Below, piece after piece: positions 17,972-29,800 of a DNA stretch of 64,000 bases. The stretch lies in NCBI GenBank assembly GCA_009829735.1, contig CM020620.1, positions 9,803,794 through 9,867,793 of the forward strand, written 5' to 3'. Within the stretch, counting starts at the first letter, position 1, and each line of letters starts with the position of its first letter. This stretch comes from Pyropia yezoensis. Lineage: Eukaryota; Rhodophyta; Bangiophyceae; Bangiales; Bangiaceae. The notes beneath the pieces are model-generated. The model was not told the origin of the DNA. It searched no databases and saw nothing but the letters and a program-made list of their open reading frames with translations. Both the position numbers and the translations under genes were made by a program.

Positions 17972-20719
17972 ATGTCGGCTTCGAAGCGGTTGCGCACGGG
18001 AGAGCCCGGGACTGTGGCTGCAGCAGTAGGCGACGCCGCCCATGCTGGTGCGGGGGATGGGTCGCAACGTCAACAGGGACCTGCTCCGCAGGTCCCTGTT
18101 CCGTTGGCGTTGCCAGGCGGCCCTGAAAGCGCGTCGTCGGCGGATGCTGACGAGCCGGAAGTGGGTGCGCTCCCGTTAGAGGTCGTGCTGGCCCGTCTAG
18201 CGCCCTTACAACAGCGCCGGCTGTACTGGTCGGTGGACGTGGCCGGGCGCGCCGGGCTTGACGCAATGGCGGAGCGGGAGCAGCTAAAACTGGAGATTGG
18301 CGAGCTCTCACGACGTGCCCGGGAATTGCTTCCCTCGCTGCTCTGGCCACTTTTCCATCACAAGGCGTTGCTCTACCGCTCCGTCAAGACGCGAGTCGAA
18401 GTGCTCCGCAGGCTGCTTGACTCCAATCCCGCTCGAGAGACCCTGCGAAGCGACGCGCTGGATCATGAGCAGGTGCGACAGGCGGTGCGGGCGCTGTACG
18501 ACTCTCGGGATGAGCGGCGCGGCTTTGGCTCCGTTGTTGGCTTTCCCGGGATGGGCAAGACCTACCTGATGCGGCTGCTGCTTGATTCCCAAGCCGCCCC
18601 CGCGCCTGCCGCGCCGGAGGACGCGGAGGCTACGTTCGCCGAGATGATGTCCTGGTGGATGTCCTTGCCCGTGTTTGTCATCTCGTTCAACGGAATCACG
18701 ACGGCGTCATCGGAGGACTTGGAGCTCGCAGGGTGGAGCGACAAGCTTCCTAGTCTGGTGCGTATCTTGTACAGCGAGATGATGCGGGCCCCTGACGACT
18801 CTGATTTCGCTGCGTTTTGCGACGCCGTGCTCGAGAACCTACATGATGGCAAGCTGACTACAAGCAATGTGTCAGTGCTTGTGAAGTACGTGTTTCGTAC
18901 GAGGTGCCGGGCGGTAGAGTCCAAGCTGGTATTCAATGGGGTCTTGCTTGCAGACGAGCTCGTGCAGCTGTCACGAGTCCCTCCTCCGAGCCCGTCACGT
19001 CGTCGTCGTTTAGGACGCGGACTTTCAGGCTTCGTGCAGCTGCCACCACCCTCGTCTTCATCCTCTAGCAGTTTACACGGCGTCGATGGTTCGTCTTTGC
19101 TTGACGCTCACGATGCGCCGCCAGCATCGGCGCCAGGAGCGTCTGTTCCGACAGCTGGCGGACCTGAGTCGAACTCTGTAGGCTCCGCATCCGTAATGCA
19201 TGGGGCGCAAGTGGCGGAGGTGGCCCGCAGCAGGCTGTGCACGTTAGCCCGACATCACGCTCTACGTCTATGCGTGAGCTCTCTCTCAGAGGGATTCGTC
19301 AAGCGTGAGCTGACCGCGTCCGGGTCTACACCAGTCCCTGTTGGCGTCCTACAGCTCGTGGAGGCTACCCGTGTGGCTGATGCGGTGAGAGCGGTGCTGA
19401 GCCATCGCAGGAAGGGCTTCCAGGTGACTTCGAAGGCCGGTTTGGCCAGCGTGTTGTCCGCTGAGTCGGTTGGGGTGTGCTTGGGTGTGCTAGCTGGTGG
19501 CCACCCGCGAGCAGCGGAGGTCCTCATTAGTGCCATTGAGAAGAGTCGCGATGGCGAGCCTTTCCTCGGCAGCTTTCTGTCGAGGCTTATGCCGGAGAGA
19601 TTGTCCCTGGCAGCGTCAAGTGTTGACGTCCTGTGTCAGCACCCTCTTGTTGTCGCTGTGGGGCTGCTGGGGTATGAAGCTGACCCGTTGACGCCCCTTG
19701 GCGGCGACATGCTTTGGGACCACGTTTATGCACAAGGAGCGCTGACAAGGGGTGTGCTTGACCGCGCTCATGGACGCGTCACGAGGTCGGCTTTTTGTGC
19801 CGGCGTTTCTGCCACGCCGATCTACAGCACCCGCCTGAACGTGGCATTCCTTCTCGAGGTCGTGAAGCGGAAGGCATCGTTGCCAAGGATCGGCGCCGCG
19901 CCTGGTGGGTGGTCGCCGGGTGCCGCAGTCGTCGACGAGGACCTGTATGCATCTCTTCAAGACGTATGTACTACACTGGAGACTGGGCATGCCCCCATCG
20001 CTTGGGAGCGGTTTGTGTTCTCAGGGCTCACGGCGGTGAGTCAGGCGCGGCGTATTTGTTCCCAGAAGCTCGACACGCTTGTGCGGGATGGGCGCGAGCA
20101 TCCGCCGTTGCACCTGGCGACTCTACTCGACTTGTTTCCTGCATCCCCACCGTACGTGAGCAGCGTAGCATGGCTGGAAGCTGCACACGTCGATGCGTCT
20201 CGTGCGTTTGTTGGGGTCCGTCCGTTTGGCTGTTACAGAACGCTGCTGGACAAGACTGAAGAAGAGCTGCTGAGCTTTGTATGGCAGGCAGGCAAGACGA
20301 ACTTCTCCGCGGTGGACGGCGTTGTGTTCTTCAAATGTACTGGATCTGAGGTTCAGCCTGGACCCCGCCACGGCGAGCTTGTTGTCGTCTTTCTACAGGT
20401 CAAGGACAAAGCGAACCTGAACATGGAGAAGGACGTCATCCGAAGCGCTGCTTCCGCTATCGAGAGCTTCGCGTCTGCCGCTGATGGTCCATCGTGGACC
20501 TCCCGGAGCGTCTTTGTTGTCCTTTCTCGCCGGGAGCTGACCCTTCAGCGGAGTGAGGATCTTCCTGCTGCGGGTCCCCCTATCCTGGTGGTGGACGAGC
20601 CAGGACTGCAAGCCACCTTCGGGCCCGGCCTCCACGCGCTCATCCGCTCATCGGCTATTGCATTTGGAACGCAGGTGATTGACCTGACGCGCGCTAGGTT
20701 CTCGGTAGGAGACGCATGA
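17972..20719 (+). CDS. Crinkler/RHS-type P-loop NTPase with nuclease-like C-terminus
   Basis: The plus-strand frame opens at 17924; I choose the ATG at 17972 (MSASKRLRTGEPG), giving 915 aa to the TGA at 20719. An Ala/Gly/Pro leader is followed by a helical region (LEVVLARLAPLQQRRLYWSV). A Walker A motif GFPGMGKTYLMRLL lies at 18539-18580, and a Walker B-like VLLADELVQL at about 18941-18970. A Pro/Ser-rich insert follows. Near the C-terminus are DGVVFF, then VVVFLQVKDKANLNMEKD (QVK at 20396-20404), and LVVDEPGLQATF. An NTPase joined to a 'QxK' restriction-endonuclease-like domain is the described architecture of Crinkler-RHS-type proteins, known from trypanosome RHS and from oomycete and chytrid CRN effectors. 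Their roles include nuclear effectors or genome-conflict proteins. No secretion signal is visible. The assignment is pattern-based, and activity is unknown. Confidence 0.6.
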   Translation: MSASKRLRTGEPGTVAAAVGDAAHAGAGDGSQRQQGPAPQVPVPLALPGGPESASSADADEPEVGALPLEVVLARLAPLQQRRLYWSVDVAGRAGLDAMAEREQLKLEIGELSRRARELLPSLLWPLFHHKALLYRSVKTRVEVLRRLLDSNPARETLRSDALDHEQVRQAVRALYDSRDERRGFGSVVGFPGMGKTYLMRLLLDSQAAPAPAAPEDAEATFAEMMSWWMSLPVFVISFNGITTASSEDLELAGWSDKLPSLVRILYSEMMRAPDDSDFAAFCDAVLENLHDGKLTTSNVSVLVKYVFRTRCRAVESKLVFNGVLLADELVQLSRVPPPSPSRRRRLGRGLSGFVQLPPPSSSSSSSLHGVDGSSLLDAHDAPPASAPGASVPTAGGPESNSVGSASVMHGAQVAEVARSRLCTLARHHALRLCVSSLSEGFVKRELTASGSTPVPVGVLQLVEATRVADAVRAVLSHRRKGFQVTSKAGLASVLSAESVGVCLGVLAGGHPRAAEVLISAIEKSRDGEPFLGSFLSRLMPERLSLAASSVDVLCQHPLVVAVGLLGYEADPLTPLGGDMLWDHVYAQGALTRGVLDRAHGRVTRSAFCAGVSATPIYSTRLNVAFLLEVVKRKASLPRIGAAPGGWSPGAAVVDEDLYASLQDVCTTLETGHAPIAWERFVFSGLTAVSQARRICSQKLDTLVRDGREHPPLHLATLLDLFPASPPYVSSVAWLEAAHVDASRAFVGVRPFGCYRTLLDKTEEELLSFVWQAGKTNFSAVDGVVFFKCTGSEVQPGPRHGELVVVFLQVKDKANLNMEKDVIRSAASAIESFASAADGPSWTSRSVFVVLSRRELTLQRSEDLPAAGPPILVVDEPGLQATFGPGLHALIRSSAIAFGTQVIDLTRARFSVGDA

Positions 20720-21759
20720 AAAGTGCTTTTTGTTTGAGTGCAAGGTTGTGTGGGACGGTGGCGGCGATGGTGGACATTTGTTCGGCGGCGGGGTGGGACA
20801 GTCGGCAGCGGAAGGGGAGGGAGGGGCGACACGGTGACAGCGGCCGTCGTGGCGGCGGGGATGAGGCCTGGCGATGGCGGCGGCGGCGGCAGTGGCGGCG
20901 GCAGCGGATGCGCGTGGTACGGTGGCACCATGGCGGTCGTTATGGTGATGGCTGCGGCGGTGGCAGTTGTAGGGACAGACGGGAGGAGGGTGAGCCGCTT
21001 CAACGAGCATGGTAGCAAGGTGCTGATACGGAGGATCTCGTTGATGTCTGCGGCGGTGGTTGGCGGCGGCGGTGGTGGTGAGAGGGGGAGGGGCAGAACG
21101 GTGGCGGTAGGCCGTCAACCTCGTGGGAGGCTGTGTGCCGCGACGTCTGGCAGCAGCGGCGACGGTGTACTCGCCGGCAGCAAGCACGGCGGCGACCTGG
21201 CCGCTGGGTCTACCGCCCAAAGGTTTGTCGACTTGCTTTGATGCTTTCGCGACGGCGCATCTGCCCGTGGAGCGTCGTGGGCGGTACTTGGTGGGCAAGT
21301 GCCGCTGCCTACGAGCTGCTGTTGGCTGCGGTGGCGTCCTCGTCATGTACCCCGCCGCCGGCTTCCCCGCTACTGGTGGCTGGCCGCGTCGCATCCCGAG
21401 AGTGAGAAGAGGAATACCTCCAGAATGCTGCGAGATGGTTGGACAGCCAGGGCGATGCACCTCGGTTTGCGTCGGAGGCCAACCCGACTTTCAGCCCACC
21501 CCATGGCGCGGGCGATTGCTTGAGCGCCACTGGCCGTAGCAGTGGCGGAGGGCGAGCACAAGCGCCCCAGCGTTGCCGTCGTTGCCGCTGCCACCGTGCC
21601 CGCCGTCCCCGTTGGCGTCGCCGCCCGAACCGGCGTCGGCCGGCGCCGTCGCGGGAGTCGGCGCGTTGCGAACGCCTGCCGCCGCCCGCAGGCCCCGACA
21701 CCGCTGTCGGGTGGGGGTGGTGGTGCGCTGACCGTAGCGGCGGCGGCGGCCTTCCTTCT
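20720..21759. other. GC-rich stretch 3' of Crinkler/RHS gene
   Basis: Low-complexity GGCGG-rich sequence with long open frames on both strands but no recognised domain. The plus-strand 3' UTR of the upstream gene and possible C-terminal exons of the acetyltransferase-like gene on the minus strand would lie here. Confidence 0.35.
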
Positions 21760-21910
21760 CTACCGCACCGAGGCGGCGACCTTGCGGACGGCCTTGTGGA
21801 GTAGCTAGCACCTGCCCGCCGGGGAGGCCCAGCTCCCCCGCCACCGTGTCGGCGGCGTTGCATTGAAGGCTCACCGCCGTGAGCACCGCCGCCTGGGCCA
21901 GCGACAAGGA
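21760..21910 (-). pseudogene. NAT10/Kre33-like RNA acetyltransferase, C-terminal fragment with frame break
   Basis: Minus strand reads SLSLAQAAVLTAVSLQCN, then VAGELGLPGGQVLA, matching the C-terminal region of NAT10/Kre33 RNA cytidine acetyltransferases ('L.pxQ.xLL.A.GLQ.kxvdxlexEL.LPxxQxLxLFnKxxRK'). At about 21803-21807 the frame changes: the continuing family match LLHKAVRKVAASVR is in another frame, offset by a two-base loss relative to the expected sequence. A TAG follows at 21762-21760. I could not find the acetyltransferase or helicase parts upstream (higher coordinates), where the sequence is low complexity. It may be a relic, or the end of a gene with unseen exons and an assembly indel. 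Intact members acetylate rRNA and tRNA in the nucleolus. Confidence 0.55.
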
Positions 21911-23061
21911 CCGCAGCGGCGGCGGCGTCGGCGCCCCGGCCACGCCGCCACCGCCAGAAGGCGGCGCTGCGTCGGGCACGGGAACCCCCCCCGGCTGCGG
22001 GGATGGGGGCGGTGGCAGTAGCAGCGACCCGTCGTCGTGCTCGGCCGCGGGTGCGAGTGGCGCGGCTGGTGGGGGTGATGCCCGAGGCAGTGAGGACCTT
22101 CTCGGCGTACCGTCGCCGGCATCGTCGCGGGCCCCTCCTGGCGGCCCTTCCCGGTGACGAGTCCCCCATGGTTGGCTGCGAGGACCCCGTGCCCTCCCTC
22201 CCCTGCGGCGGCTCTGAGACGGCCGCCCACCACCCACACCCGCCGGTCGGGGGCGGCCGCCGCGGCGGGTGCAGACTTCCCCCATCGGGGTGCACGACCC
22301 CGCGGTGGTTGGCGCCGCCCACGGCAGACACGGCGGCTCAGTTGCACGCACCTAGTGAGGGGGGGAAGGGGGGGCTGTGCTGGAACCGGCGTCCCCGCCT
22401 TCCCCTCCTTCCCCAACTGGTGGAGACAATGGCAGCGCCCTGCCGTGGTCTGTCTCACCGACTCCCCCGCGCGAGCCGCGCGTCCCTGCCAAGCCGCCCC
22501 CCTCCCTCTCCCATCTTTTGGCGTGGACGCTGGTGCGTACCGCCACACCCCGCGCGCGCCGCGGGGGGAGCGGCCAATGCATGGCAGCGGGCGGGGGGGG
22601 GGGGGGCAGCGGGGAGCGGACGAGCTCCCCGCCGGCAACGACCGCGGCGGCCATGGCGCCGCCATGCCGGCCTCGGCCGCGGCGCCCTTCCCATCCTTCC
22701 CCCCCCCCTTCCGGGCGGCCTCGCGGGGCCCGCGGGTGAGCAGCCAGCGATGCCACCAGCACCACCGCCCGCCCGGGAACCCCGCGCCACCGCGGCGGCG
22801 GGGATGGTTGGCGCGGCCGCGAGACGGCGGCCATGCACAAGGGCAATCACGTCTACCCCGCCGCGCACGCGGCCGCGCATCCCCCCTCCCGTACGCGGCG
22901 CAGGAGCCGCCAAGCACGCGCGAAACGTCCCCCTTCCCCCCCCCTCCCTCCCCCGAAAAAGTCGCACGCGTCAGGCCGACGATCCCCTCACCCACCCCCC
23001 ACCGTCCGGGGCGGCCCCCCCCCCCCTTCCCTCCCCCCCGCCCCCCCCCCTCCACCTTCCT

Positions 23062-23098
<37 letters not shown>

Positions 23099-24018
23099 GC
23101 CCTCCGCCATGGACTGCCGCCGCCGGCGCATCAGGCGAGCGCGGCCGCCGGCCGCCGCCGCCGCCGCCGACGCCGCCGCCATGCCGGTCAGCCCAACGCC
23201 GTGACCGCAGCGCCCGGGAAGGGGGGGCGGCAAGGTCCACAGCAGGGGGGTTGGAGAAGCGGGGCTGCGGCACGGCCGCGACGCCCCGCTGCCCTGTATC
23301 CCGCAGCGCGCCTAGCCCGCGCCGCCACCCGCGGCGGCGGCGGCGGCGGACGGGTGGCCACCCACCCCCCCCCCGGCCGACGCGGCGGCGGCCTCGCCCG
23401 GCCGCCCGTACCGGCACCCCCCCCCCCCCCCGCTACTCCGTCGCCGTGGGCCGGCCCGACGGGACCGCCGCCGCGGCGGCCGGCCGCCGCGGTCGGCCGT
23501 GTGCGGGGCGACGCGAGCGGCGGGAGGTACCGGCAGCGGCGCGGGTTTGGGGGGGGAGGGGGGAGTGGGCGGTGGTCGCGCCCGCCGCCCGCGGCCGCCC
23601 GCCGTGCGCGCGGCGGCGCTGCCGCCCGCCGCCCCGCGGCGTCCCCGCGGCGGGGACGCGCCGACAGAGGGAGGGCGGGGGTGGCCACCCGCGCGGGCGA
23701 CGGCGCCCCCCCCCCCCCCCCGGTGGGGTGCGCCGCGGTCACGGTGGCGACGGGCAGACGCGGCGGGCGGCGCGGGTGGCCGACCAGAGCCGCCGCCGCC
23801 GCCGCGCGGGGCGGGCGGTCCCGGGCGTGGCGGGCGGCCGCGACGGGTGCCGCGGCGCGCGGGGGGGCAACAGGCGGCGGCGGGGGCCGGGGCAGGGGCG
23901 GCCGCGCGCGCGACGCGCGCGGCGGTGCCGGGGGGACTGCCCGAGGGCGCGCCCATACCCGCCCCCCCCACCGACGCTGCGTCGCCGCACCCCCGCGATC
24001 GTCTGGTGCCGCCCCCCG

Positions 24019-24059
<41 letters not shown>

Positions 24060-24218
24060 CGCCGCCCCGTCGCTTCACCAGCGCGCCCATACCGACCGCC
24101 GCCGCCGCGGGTACGTTCTCCGCGCCGCCGCGTCGGCGCCCCCCCCCGGCCCGTCGGTGCCGCTCGAGTCGCCTTCCTCCTCCTCCCCGGCACTGGCGCT
24201 CTCTGAAGACGACGTCGT

Positions 24219-24249
<31 letters not shown>

Positions 24250-24597
24250 AACGAGGAGGAGGAGGAGGAGGGGGAGGAGGAGGACGATGCGTCGCTGCCG
24301 TCGGCAGACCCTCCCCCCCCCCCCCCGCGCCGCTTGCCCGCCGCCGGCAGCAGCACCGTATCGTAGACGAGGCGCGTGTGGCGGCCGCGGGCGGGGCTGG
24401 CGGCGCCGGCGCCGGCCGCGGCGAGCACCCGCCGCGTGCCGGGCCCCCACACCCGCGGCCGGTGCTTGGGCGCCTTGGGCGCCGGCCGCCCGCGGCCGCC
24501 GCGGCCGGCAGCGGCGGGTTCGGGGAGGCGGCCGACGCCGCCGGGGGGGGGGGGGGGGGGGGGCGGAAGGGCGACGACGCGACGCCGCCGCCACCGC

Positions 24598-24628
<31 letters not shown>

Positions 24629-24938
24629 GCCCGTGCGGCGGCCGCTGACGGGCGCCTGGGGGGGGGGGGCGTGTCCGCGTCGGCTACCGCGGCGGCCGCG
24701 GCGGCCACGCCACGGCGGGGCGTGCGGGGCGTCCCCGCCGCCGCCACCGCCGCCGCCGCCGCACCCCGCCGGCCGGCGGCGGGCGTTGTGCGCGCCGCGT
24801 GCGTGCGGCCGGGATGGCCGCCCACCAGCGCCGCCGCCGCCGCTGACGACGGCACCGCCGCCACTGACGGCGGCCGCGGGGCAATCGCCACGGCCGTTGC
24901 GGGCGCCGCCGCCGCGGCCCGCCGCGGGCGGCCCCTCG

Positions 24939-24970
<32 letters not shown>

Positions 24971-26449
24971 AGGGCGGTGGGGGTGGTGGGGGTGCCGCGC
25001 GGGCGGTGAGGGGGCGCCGCCGCCGCCGGCGGTGCGGGTGCCGCCGCGGCCGCCGCCGCGGCGGGCACGCCCGCCGCCCAATCGGCCGTGTCGGTGTCAG
25101 CGTCAGCGTCGGCGGCGGCGCCCGCAGGCGCCACTGCCGCCGGAGGCGGCGGTGTGGCCGCCGCTGCCAGGGGTATCCCCCCCGGCGGCGTCACCCCCCG
25201 GCCCGCCATTGACACTGGCACCGCCGGCGGCAGCGGCGGCACCGCCGGCGGCGGCGGGGCGGACCCCCCCGCCGCGGCGGCCGGCGCCCCCCGCGCCACC
25301 CCCACCGCCCCCGCCGGCAAGGCCGGCACCGCCACTGGCGGCACCACCACCGTCCCCCCCTCCCCCCCCCCCCCCACCACGGGCGGCACACCCACCGGCG
25401 TCGCCGCCGGCGGGCGCCCCGTCCACCACACCAGCGGCGGCGGCGCCGCCGCCGCCGGCAGTGCCACCCGGCCCGCGACAACGACCAGCGGGTCGGGCGT
25501 GGCGGCCGCCGCGGCCGCCGGGACGGCCGTCGCAAGCGACGACGCGGCCGTGCTGGTGGTGGCGGCGGCGGGCGCGGGGGGGGCGGCGGCCCCGTGCGGG
25601 GTGCCGGCGAGGCGCGCCCACTTGTGGGGAACCGCCGCCGCGCGGGGGGGGGGGGGGCCGGGGGCGGCCACGGCCGCCCCCGGCCGCGGGCGCCGCTGGC
25701 GGGGACCGCCGCGGCGGCGGCGACGGCCGCCGCGGGCGGCACGCCGCCCGGTGGGGGCGTGCCGCCACTGTCAAAGAGCAACACTGGCGGCGGCGCGGCC
25801 GCCGCCGTGGCAGCCATTGCCGGCCCCGCCGCCACCGGGGCCGCCGCCGCCGCCGCCAACCATCTGCACCGACACACACACGCGGAGGGCGCCGCCGCAC
25901 GCGTCGGCCGCCACCTGCGCGGCCGACGCGAGGTGCCGCAGCGCCCGCGCCGAGGCGGGGGGGAGCGACAACGCCGTGACGACCGCCCGCGCGCGGCCGG
26001 CGCCGTCACCGTCGGCGGCGGGGGGGGGGGAGGGGCGCCGCCCAGGCAGTGGGGGACGCCGCCGCCGGTACCGCCACCGCCGCCGGTGCTGCCGCCGCCG
26101 GTGCCGCCGCGGCCGCCGCGGGTGGTGGCGTCGGTACCGACAGCGTCGCCGGCGGCACGCGGGCCGGCCGAGGCGCCGTGGCCGGGGTGGTTGGCGCCGC
26201 CGTCACGGGTGGGGCGGGCACAAACCGCGGCGTGCCGCCGACCGGCAGGGCGCAAAAGACGGGGGGCGGCCGCCCCTGCGGCGTCGGCGTCGTCGGCACT
26301 GCCACCCGCCGCGGCCGCACCGCGGCGGCGGCCCGCACCGGCACGGCCGGCGCCGGCGCCGCCGGCGCCGGCGCCGCCACCGCTGTGCGAGGCGCGGCGG
26401 CCGCGGCGGCCGGTGCCGACCGCGCCGGCGGCGGCGGGGCCAGGCCGGC

Positions 26450-26485
<36 letters not shown>

Positions 26486-26830
26486 TGCCGCCGCCGCGCG
26501 CGCGCCCGCCGCGGCGCGCGCCGCGGCGGCCGTCAGGAGCGCGGCGGGGCTCCGCCGCGCCGCCGCCGCCGCCGCCGCCACGGCACGCGGCGACGCGGCC
26601 GGCGGCGAGGCCGCCGGCGGCGCCCGCGCCGCCGCCGGGTGGACGGCCGTGGTGGGCCGTGCGCCGGGCGGTGGCCAGCCGCGAGGCGTGCCGGCGGGGT
26701 CCGCCGCCGCTGATGCGGGCGGTGGGGCCGCTGGTGGGGGGGGGGCCGCCCCGGGGGGGGGCGGCCGTCGCCGCTGGGGCCGTCGTCAGGGCCACCGTGG
26801 CCGCCACGGGGCAGGATCACACAGGGTGAG
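21911..26830. other. Extremely GC-rich block of Ala/Pro/Gly/Arg frames
   Basis: Nearly 5 kb in which all six frames stay open for hundreds of codons. The most protein-like reading is on the minus strand: 25671-24700 (Ala/Pro-rich with VPHKWARLAGTPHG near the start and VVVPPVAVPALPAGAVGV), 26704-26006 (VFCALPVGGTPRFVPAPPV) and 24500-24075 (PKAPKHRPRVWGPGTRRVL followed by a Ser/Glu tract). These may be exons of one or more large low-complexity proteins. No known domain is visible, and I would not trust any start or stop. Homopolymers: C39 at 24019-24057 and G21 at 24543-24563. Confidence 0.35.
24019..24057. repeat. C39 homopolymer
   Basis: Thirty-nine consecutive C, the longest homopolymer in the window, followed by GGCGCCGCCCCG. 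Length is likely uncertain in the assembly. Confidence 0.85.
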
Positions 26831-29800
26831 AGCAAATCACAACAATGGCAGTCGCCCTGTCTGGCCGACTGTATGCCGCCATGCGCGTGAAGGCCCTTCC
26901 ATACCGTGCCCTCGACGCCCCCCGCACTGCGAGTAGCGCCCTGCATGCGCGCCCAGACACCATGGGGCGTGTGTCGCTACGGCAGATTGCGGTGCGCCGC
27001 GCCGCGAGGCGTGTGCGGTTTTTGTCTTCGCTTGTTTGTCTGGAGGCCGTCGGGCTTGTCCTGACGTACACGCTGGACGCATGCGGGCTGGTGGGCGTCT
27101 CGACAACTTTTATGCTTCTGCTGTGGGCACCGCGCGCGCTCCGAATTTTGTTGCAGAATCGGTACCTGCACATGAGTCGCGGAAGCGTGCCTACGAGCCA
27201 GCAGTGAGCAGTAGGTTTAGACCCTCCTGTACAGCCACGGTGAGCAACGTTCTGGTGCCAGCGCAATCCTGTCAGCCTCTTTGTCAGGAGGCCGCAGAAC
27301 AGACACTCATGGAGTCGCTGCGGCTCGGCAGGGGTGCGCGCCATAGCGGTGCCAATCGCAGGAGAAAAGGAAGAGCAGGGGAATGCAGACCAAGGGATGC
27401 CGGCGCAATGGCAGTTAGACGCTACAGCACACGAGACAGTGTAAGATCTCCGTGCACGGACGCGTGGAAGAGACTCAGGAATAAGGCCACCAGCGTCTAA
27501 TGGAAGCCCTCCAACAGCCGCCGTCCAGATTTTTTCCACGGGTCATTTACGCTGCGTGCCGGATCTTCGTCGCCCCGGGCTGTCGTTGCATGCACCGTCA
27601 GTCTTTTTATCCTCCAGCGACACGTCCAGGAGTCACGGTGATGACGGAGCAAGGTAGCCGCGATGAAAAACAGACCGGTCAGTGTGGGAAAGAAATGCGA
27701 GGGAGGGGCAGGCTGCGGCAAAGCAGCCACGGTGCAGAGAACCTGTGCAAGCATATGATGCGGGGGGTCGTCCCCACAAGGTCTCGACGAGCAGTGGTCA
27801 ATGTCATTGAATGTGCTCGAAGGCCAAGAAAGCTTGACCTGAGAAATGAAATAAAACATATTCGGACAGCGCTGGTGATATTATTGAGAAAAGTCAAATA
27901 AAGTTCAGTTCTTACTAGAGGCGATCGCAAACCGTTCTGACAGTGATCGCAGATTTCCACAGAACTTCGACACCAGTTCGCCAGCAAGTCCGGTTTCCTC
28001 GGCGAATGGATGGACCCCCATGGGAATGACGGTGCAGTGTCTACGGAGTGTGCCATCAACACGTCTAGTGCAGTACGCCCTCCTGCAAGAGTAAAACAAA
28101 TACAGCATCTCCCTGGTGCACAACCTGCCTACCCAACACCTTTCAGCCCGCACCTGCACGAGACGTCGCGGCAGGCGCGATAGCCGGCGTCGTCGCCGCC
28201 CCCTCTGTCAACCACTGTTATCAGGGGGGGAGCCTCAGCTTCCCCCCCGCGCGGCCACATTCGCGTCGCGCCGGGCGTGGCGACGGGCACCGGCGCCGCC
28301 CCCACTGTCCCCGGCAGCCATCGCCCGTGGAGGCCCTCCGTCAGCCCCTGCGTGGTGGTCCGCGTAGTGCCGGGCGTGGCGGCCGTCACAACCGCCGCTA
28401 CCGCTCGTCAGAGGTGGTACCCACTCTTCAGCGGGGGTGGATATCAAGAGAACAATCTACTGGTGGCGCCCGTGCTTCTGAAGAGGCGAGTCCCCCTACC
28501 CAAGCGAATACCTCAGCCAGCGTAAAGAACACCTCCTGAAGCAGCCCACGTCGAGTTGAAGGACTTGGGGGAGAAGAGGGTTGGGGTTCTTTGTGTCGAG
28601 CGAAGGACTGAGTCGGAATCCTAGGCAATCAACGAAGGTTCTCGCGTATATCGCCAGTGACAGTCCGCACACCTTAGTCATGTGACGCGTCGCTTTTGTA
28701 CGCCTGTAAGTATGGAGATCGCGTCGTAGTCTCATCACTTTCAGACACCTGCCCCGCGTCGGTGTGCGCGCGTTTCAAGACTTATGTGAAAAGTCTTCCA
28801 ATGCATACAGCTTTCTTAAAGCTCGTCGCGCAACAACAGGCACTGCGCAGGCCACCGGCGCTTTCGCGATCTAAGCGTTCAGCGGGCTACGTTGCACAGC
28901 CCGCTGGCGAGATTGCGGGGCTCGCGCGGTGCAGGTCGCTTCTTAGACACGAGCTCTGTCGTGGAGTTGCTCAAATTTTATTCGCAAGGGCGAAGCCGAC
29001 ACGACAGCTCTGATAGCAGCCAATGGTTGGGAGCCAACATGATTTTTTCACGATCGTATCTAACGGAAAGATTTACAGTACAGCCAAGTACTGGAGTAAG
29101 TCTGCAGGGAATGACTGAGCGGACAGATCCCCCTGGGCCCGCGCACGTTCCTGGATTTTGCGTGCTGCTGCGTAACCACTCTCCCGAGCACGATCTCTTC
29201 AGCAGCGCCTCCTTCGCCTCCTGCGCACGGGTCGTAACCTCGCTCCGCCCTTCTCCCTGCCGGTCCCTCCTCTCTTCCCCCCCCCCTCCCTTCCCAGCAC
29301 TGCCCCCTGCTGCACAACGACTTCTTCTTCAACTCCCTTCGCCACGATGGATATGATTTTTTTTTCGTGGCTTGTTTTCAAGCCAGGAGTTTGCTGGAAC
29401 GACGTTTTCTCATAGCGGATCGCTTCTCGGCCTGCCGGTGGCGCTCGGCCGGCATGACGCCGGCATGAGACGCCCAACGTGCACATTTTCCAGACTGCGG
29501 AAAGAGTGGTTTGTTCACTTTCCATTGAGTTCAGGTGGTGCGAAGAGAACTTTCTCGAATGCGCGTGCGGTTCCTGTTTGGGCAAGGAGGCTTCTCTGTG
29601 AGCTGTGGTAGGGCGGATCAAGGGCCTTTCTTCTCGGCATGCGGCGGCTATTGTGCGTGGCCTCCCGCGTTCGTGCACATATCCCACAGCCAAGCTCGTT
29701 TCCTGCACGCGCGCTCTCGCTCGATCCCGGTGTATGTACCCGTTTGCACTTCTCGTAGACGAGCTGGGGCCGAGTTGTGCCCTTGTTGCGGTGTGGGAGA

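Noticed and set aside
22003-25979. Plus-strand frames of 500-950 codons across the GC-rich block
   Set aside because: All six frames are open here because the sequence is almost free of A/T; translations are Arg/Pro/Ala shadows with no domain, so length is not evidence.
26817-27539. 240-codon minus-strand frame as a gene
   Set aside because: No domain, no splice or start support, and an overlapping plus-strand frame is equally plausible.
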